The notes beneath the pieces were generated by a model. That model saw only the letters and a list, made by a program, of their open reading frames with translations. It did not search any database and was not told where the DNA came from. From Nitrososphaerota archaeon (lineage in GTDB: Archaea > Thermoproteota > Nitrososphaeria > Nitrososphaerales > UBA183), in contig JAPCJN010000079.1 in NCBI GenBank assembly GCA_027886925.1, positions 1 to 8,849 on the forward strand: a DNA stretch of 8,849 nt. Direction: 5' to 3'. Below are positions 6,597-8,849 of this stretch, piece after piece; the first letter of the stretch is position 1; every line of letters starts with the position of its first letter. The position numbers were made by a program, and so were the translations under genes.

Positions 6597-7454
6597 CTAG
6601 GTTTCGGTCCCGCTGGGTGCGACTTGAACCTTTGAGACGATCTCGGACATGGTCGTGGCCGCGAGTTCGCGCTCACGGGTCAGCTGAATCTTGGCTTGCT
6701 TGCTCAGCCTCAGCTCCTCGATCTTCGTTTGGGTCGACTCGGCCTTCTCCTTTGCTCCGGCGACGGCAGATCCCGATCCCGAGACTTGCGAGTTTTGCAG
6801 CGTATCGATCTCGTCCGCTGTCTTGCTCAGGCTAGACTCCAGCTCCTTGATCTTCTCTTCGGTGGGCGCGGTCGACGGTCCGGCCTTTAGGAGACGCGAG
6901 AAGAACTGGCGTGATTGATTTGCCTCGTTCATCTCTGCGAGCCTCCTTTTTTCATCCTTGAGGTCTTTCTCGTACCCGTCACGCTGTTCTCGCAAAGAGC
7001 GGAGCCTCACGGTCCTCTTGGCAGCCTCCTCCTCCATCGTCTTCTTCGCATCTTCCTGCTCTCTGAGGAGCTTCTCGATCTCTGACTCGACCTCCGACGA
7101 ATCGGGCTGAGCGTTGAGGATGGCGTTGATCTCGCGCCTGCGGCCATCGAACTCGCTAGGCATTCGGGTCTGCCCGATTTTTTCCTGAAAGTCGTCGAGC
7201 AGCGAGTTGAAGTTCTTCATCCAGCTTTGCAGGCCGTAGCCTCCTGGCTCCGACGAGAGCACCTGATGCCCAAGCCTGTCCAGGGTGAGTATCGTCCTTT
7301 CCTTCACCTGCTCGAGACCGAGGGGTTCGATTTCCTGGAAGTGCAGCTTCTTATGGGAATGGAACTCGTCCTTCTTCCGCTTCAATTTCTTCGTCTTGTT
7401 CGAAGAACTCTTCGAGCCGACGCGCGTCCTTCCAGCTTCGCTGCCGTAGTTCAA
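6597..7454 (-). CDS. Coiled-coil protein of unknown function
   Basis: I do not recognise this 285-residue protein. The first 36 residues are strongly basic and Ser/Lys-rich (KTKKLKRKK at 20-28), which suggests nucleic acid or acidic-surface binding. Residues about 37-115 may form a small globular domain (Gly-rich GGYG at 71-74, then aromatic and amphipathic residues). Residues about 117-178 are a charged coiled coil rich in Glu, Lys and Arg. A linker (180-196) follows, then a second coiled coil (about 197-275) broken by SGSGSA (225-230). There is no membrane span or signal peptide, so it should be cytoplasmic. It is first in a probable operon with the copper protein. TTG 7454 has GAGG nine bases upstream; TAA three codons upstream closes the frame, and no ATG occurs until codon 79. 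A structural, scaffolding or chromosome-associated role is possible, but none can be assigned. Confidence 0.85.
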   Translation of the reverse strand: MNYGSEAGRTRVGSKSSSNKTKKLKRKKDEFHSHKKLHFQEIEPLGLEQVKERTILTLDRLGHQVLSSEPGGYGLQSWMKNFNSLLDDFQEKIGQTRMPSEFDGRRREINAILNAQPDSSEVESEIEKLLREQEDAKKTMEEEAAKRTVRLRSLREQRDGYEKDLKDEKRRLAEMNEANQSRQFFSRLLKAGPSTAPTEEKIKELESSLSKTADEIDTLQNSQVSGSGSAVAGAKEKAESTQTKIEELRLSKQAKIQLTRERELAATTMSEIVSKVQVAPSGTET

Positions 7455-7463
7455 GTTGCCTTA

Positions 7464-7467
7464 CCTC
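7464..7467 (-). promoter_or_regulatory. Ribosome binding site of the coiled-coil gene
   Basis: GAGG (extended to GAGGT) on the minus strand lies 9 nt before the TTG at 7454-7452. This is the same motif and spacing as for the copper-protein gene. It supports the TTG start, which is otherwise the only start possible before codon 79. Confidence 0.6.
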
Positions 7468-7485
7468 GTCCTCTCGGTCCGGGCG

Positions 7486-7495
7486 GGTTTAAAGT
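7486..7495. promoter_or_regulatory. Palindromic TTTAAA promoter element between divergent genes
   Basis: TTTAAA (7488-7493) is the only good TATA-like palindrome in the 96-base divergent gap. On the minus strand it would start transcription near 7464-7467, giving a leader of about 10-14 nt for the coiled-coil gene. On the plus strand it would start near 7515-7518, giving a leader of about 33 nt for the small membrane-protein gene. An alternative plus-strand element is the AT-rich GATAGAAATAG at 7519-7529, which would make that mRNA leaderless at about 7550. Archaeal TATA boxes are oriented mainly by the BRE; a GGGCGGG run abuts the palindrome on one side only. Confidence 0.45.
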
Positions 7496-7550
7496 TGCAG
7501 TCTCTATTCAGTGGGTAAGATAGAAATAGGTCTTTTCGAGACTCTCAGTG

Positions 7551-7727
7551 ATGATGTTAGAGCAGAAGCTTGCCCCGATTCTCAAGCCTCTCTTCAAGAT
7601 CTTCAAAGTATCAAACCTGGAAGACCTGATAAAACGGTTGCTCAAGCTCGTGTTCGCCGTCTTGGTTCTCATACCGCTGATACTGCTGCCGCTCTACTTC
7701 TTTTTCTTCACCCTGCTGCACCTCTAG
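7551..7727 (+). CDS. Small hydrophobic single-span membrane protein
   Basis: This 58-residue protein is not a family I recognise. Residues 1-32 are amphipathic and basic (Lys6, 12, 16, 19, 28, 32 and Arg29, with Glu4, Glu24 and Asp25). Residues 33-58 are an uninterrupted hydrophobic span rich in Leu, Val, Ile and Phe, including FFFF near the C terminus. The likely topology is N-terminus inside with the C-terminus in or just across the membrane. The codons favour G or C in the third position, as in the neighbouring genes. The overlapping 77-codon frame from 7511 has many T-ending codons and looks like a shadow. GTG 7548, ATG 7551 and ATG 7554 are all in frame; TAG at 7527 closes the frame upstream. 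It precedes the channel gene on the same strand by 134 bases, so a role as an accessory subunit or membrane-surface regulator is possible but unproven. Confidence 0.6.
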   Translation: MMLEQKLAPILKPLFKIFKVSNLEDLIKRLLKLVFAVLVLIPLILLPLYFFFFTLLHL

Positions 7728-7861
7728 GTCTTCGTCCCAGATAGGCGTAAATGCCCAGCTGACGATTCGACGTCATGGAGACGGTCTCGTCGGTGCCTTT
7801 TTCCGCGGCCTGTTCGGCGGTGGATTGACGGCTGTCTTCCCCCATAAGGTCTACCAGAAGG
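7728..7861 (+). other. Gap upstream of the channel gene
   Basis: I see no gene in these 134 bases; the longest ATG frame (7775-7828) codes for only 17 residues. No clear TATA box lies near the channel start, which favours read-through from the small membrane-protein gene. A T5 tract at 7798-7802 could instead act as a weak terminator. AAGGT (7846-7850) is a possible weak Shine-Dalgarno, 11 nt before the GTG at 7862. Confidence 0.4.
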
Positions 7862-8849
7862 GTGAAGGCCAAGAAAGAAAGCAAGAAGCTCAGCTTTCTC
7901 TTCTTCCAGGCGATGTATGAGCCGGTCGTTTTCCTCAAGGCGGTCTACCGTCAGCTCGTCTTCCTTTCTGTGATGTTTGTCTTCGGCGCAGGGATCTTCG
8001 TGTATTACGAGAACCTGCCTCTATTAGACGCCTTTCTTGCGTCTGTCTCTACCATCACCACGATAGGGCTCTACGTTCCGCACGGCGGTAATTTCGTGAA
8101 CCTTCCTCGTGGCGAGGCTTCACTGTTAATAGTCTTGATCATCCTCTCGGTCGGAGCGGGGGCTTCGATTGTGCAAAGCACTGTGGGGGCGGCGGTGAAG
8201 AGCGAAATGGCGAAGGGCGAGGCGGAGAAGAAGATGATCTCGAGGCTGAAAGGCCACGCAGTCCTCTTCGGTTACGCGCATCTCGGCAGGTACGTCGCCG
8301 AGAAGTTCGAGGAGTTGGGGATGGACTACGTGGTGGTGACTCGAGACCCTCACGCCTACGACGAGCTTCTCCGGAAGGGCGTCCTCACCGTCCTCGAGGT
8401 CGAGTCGAGGCCCATCGACGCCCTGAGGGAGGCAGGGATAGAGCGGGCGGCGATGGTCGTCGCCTCCCACGAGAAGGACACGGACAACGTGCTGATCATC
8501 ATAAGCGCGAGGAAACTGAAGCCTGACGTCAGGATTGTCGCTGTGGTCCACGACCCCAACCTCATCGAGACGACCAAGATTGCTGGAGCAGACGTCACCA
8601 TTCCCTCCTCTGTGACACTGGGTCATCTCCTCGCGATTTCTGCTGTCACGAAGGACCTCGTCGGAGTGGTCTTCTCGGAGAAGATGGGGACGAAGGAGAT
8701 CGCCCAGTTCTCGGTGTTCAAAGCCTCCCCGCTTATCGGAAAATCGATGCAACAAGTCGCGAAGTTGGCTTTGGTGATCGGCGTGATACGGGGCCAATCC
8801 GTCCTCCAAGACGTCTTCGACCCTGCGTTCAGGATAAGGGAGGGGGACA
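7862..8849 (+). CDS. 2TM-RCK (TrkA-N type) ion channel, 3' end outside window
   Basis: This partial gene codes for 329 residues of a membrane ion channel with a cytoplasmic RCK regulatory part, arranged like the potassium channel MthK. After a basic N-terminus (1-27) comes TM1 (about 31-48), a pore loop (about 54-73) and TM2 (about 86-105). An RCK N-terminal Rossmann domain (about 130-250) follows, then the start of the RCK C-terminal domain (about 275-329). The pore loop reads STITTIGLYVP (63-73), so the TVGYGD filter of potassium channels is not conserved: TIG remains, but Leu70-Tyr71-Val72 stand where Tyr-Gly-Asp is expected. The Rossmann glycine motif is GYAHLG (137-142), with Ala in place of the middle Gly. 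GTG 7862 is chosen because TGA at 7826 closes the frame and the GTG start gives a plausible basic N-terminus; ATG 7913 is an alternative. The RCK part should sense a ligand or ion. The ion conducted cannot be inferred safely. Confidence 0.88.
   Translation, partial: MKAKKESKKLSFLFFQAMYEPVVFLKAVYRQLVFLSVMFVFGAGIFVYYENLPLLDAFLASVSTITTIGLYVPHGGNFVNLPRGEASLLIVLIILSVGAGASIVQSTVGAAVKSEMAKGEAEKKMISRLKGHAVLFGYAHLGRYVAEKFEELGMDYVVVTRDPHAYDELLRKGVLTVLEVESRPIDALREAGIERAAMVVASHEKDTDNVLIIISARKLKPDVRIVAVVHDPNLIETTKIAGADVTIPSSVTLGHLLAISAVTKDLVGVVFSEKMGTKEIAQFSVFKASPLIGKSMQQVAKLALVIGVIRGQSVLQDVFDPAFRIREGD

Noticed and set aside
5834..6676. 280-codon minus-strand frame overlapping the copper-protein gene
   Set aside because: The copper-protein frame carries the complete copper site, anchor and ribosome binding site; the other frame is Arg/Ser/Pro-rich without motifs.
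7511..7744. 77-codon plus-strand frame overlapping the small membrane-protein gene
   Set aside because: Its codons mostly end in T or A, unlike the neighbours, while the 58-codon frame has the local bias and a coherent membrane span.
7708..7938. 76-codon minus-strand frame with a hydrophobic stretch, antisense to the channel start
   Set aside because: It overlaps the channel N-terminus and the small gene's 3' end, and its hydrophobic part is the complement of the lysine-rich channel start.
8126..8809. 227-codon frame antisense to the channel gene
   Set aside because: His/Arg/Leu-rich shadow of the RCK coding region with no independent features.
1..8849. CRISPR arrays, insertion sequences, toxin-antitoxin or defence genes
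   Set aside because: No regularly spaced direct repeats, transposase motifs, terminal inverted repeats or matching protein families were seen on either strand.

Overview
The window looks archaeal. It is GC-rich (roughly 55-60% by eye) and uses AGG arginine codons heavily. Short TATA-like elements (TTTAA/TTAAATA) lie upstream of genes instead of bacterial -35/-10 pairs. Starts are TTG or GTG in five of six genes, and the secreted proteins are of kinds common in archaea. The helicase, the membrane-anchored cupredoxin and the membrane-tethered sedolisin would fit a Nitrososphaeria/Thermoproteota or Thermoplasmatota lineage. The lineage is inference; there is no rRNA or other marker gene here.

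Layout: (1) 1-239 is an upstream region with a TATA-like element and a probable leader of about 85 nt that can close into a long-range stem. (2) 240-1472 (+) is a complete DEAD-box RNA helicase. (3) 1473-1704 is non-coding and ends in the promoter of the next gene. (4) 1705-5787 (+) is a 1360-residue secreted S53 (sedolisin/kumamolisin) peptidase with signal peptide, pro-domain, catalytic domain, a very long beta-rich extension, a heptad-repeat stalk and a C-terminal membrane anchor. (5) 5788-5838 is a short convergent gap. (6) On the minus strand, a two-gene operon runs from 7454 to 5839: a 285-residue coiled-coil protein of unknown function, then a 247-residue membrane-anchored type 1 copper protein 14 nt downstream. 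Both genes start with TTG, 9 nt after a GAGG. (7) 7455-7547 is a divergent promoter region. (8) 7551-7727 (+) is a 58-codon gene for a very hydrophobic single-span membrane protein. (9) From 7862 (+) to the window edge is a 2TM-RCK ion channel with a non-canonical selectivity filter, cut off at its 3' end.

Working together: four of the six products are at the membrane or cell surface (tethered protease, tethered copper protein, small membrane protein, ion channel). The sedolisin and the copper protein both project a globular module outward from a single-span anchor. Both lie on the outside of the cell, but nothing in the sequence proves that they cooperate. The small membrane protein precedes the channel on the same strand and is a candidate accessory subunit; this is inference from position. 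I see no tRNA, rRNA, CRISPR array, insertion sequence or defence system.

The most unusual items are the altered channel filter (TTIGLY in place of TVGYGD), the vicinal Cys-Cys next to a copper ligand in the cupredoxin, the apparent loss of both calcium-binding aspartates in an otherwise intact sedolisin, and the small membrane protein upstream of the channel.
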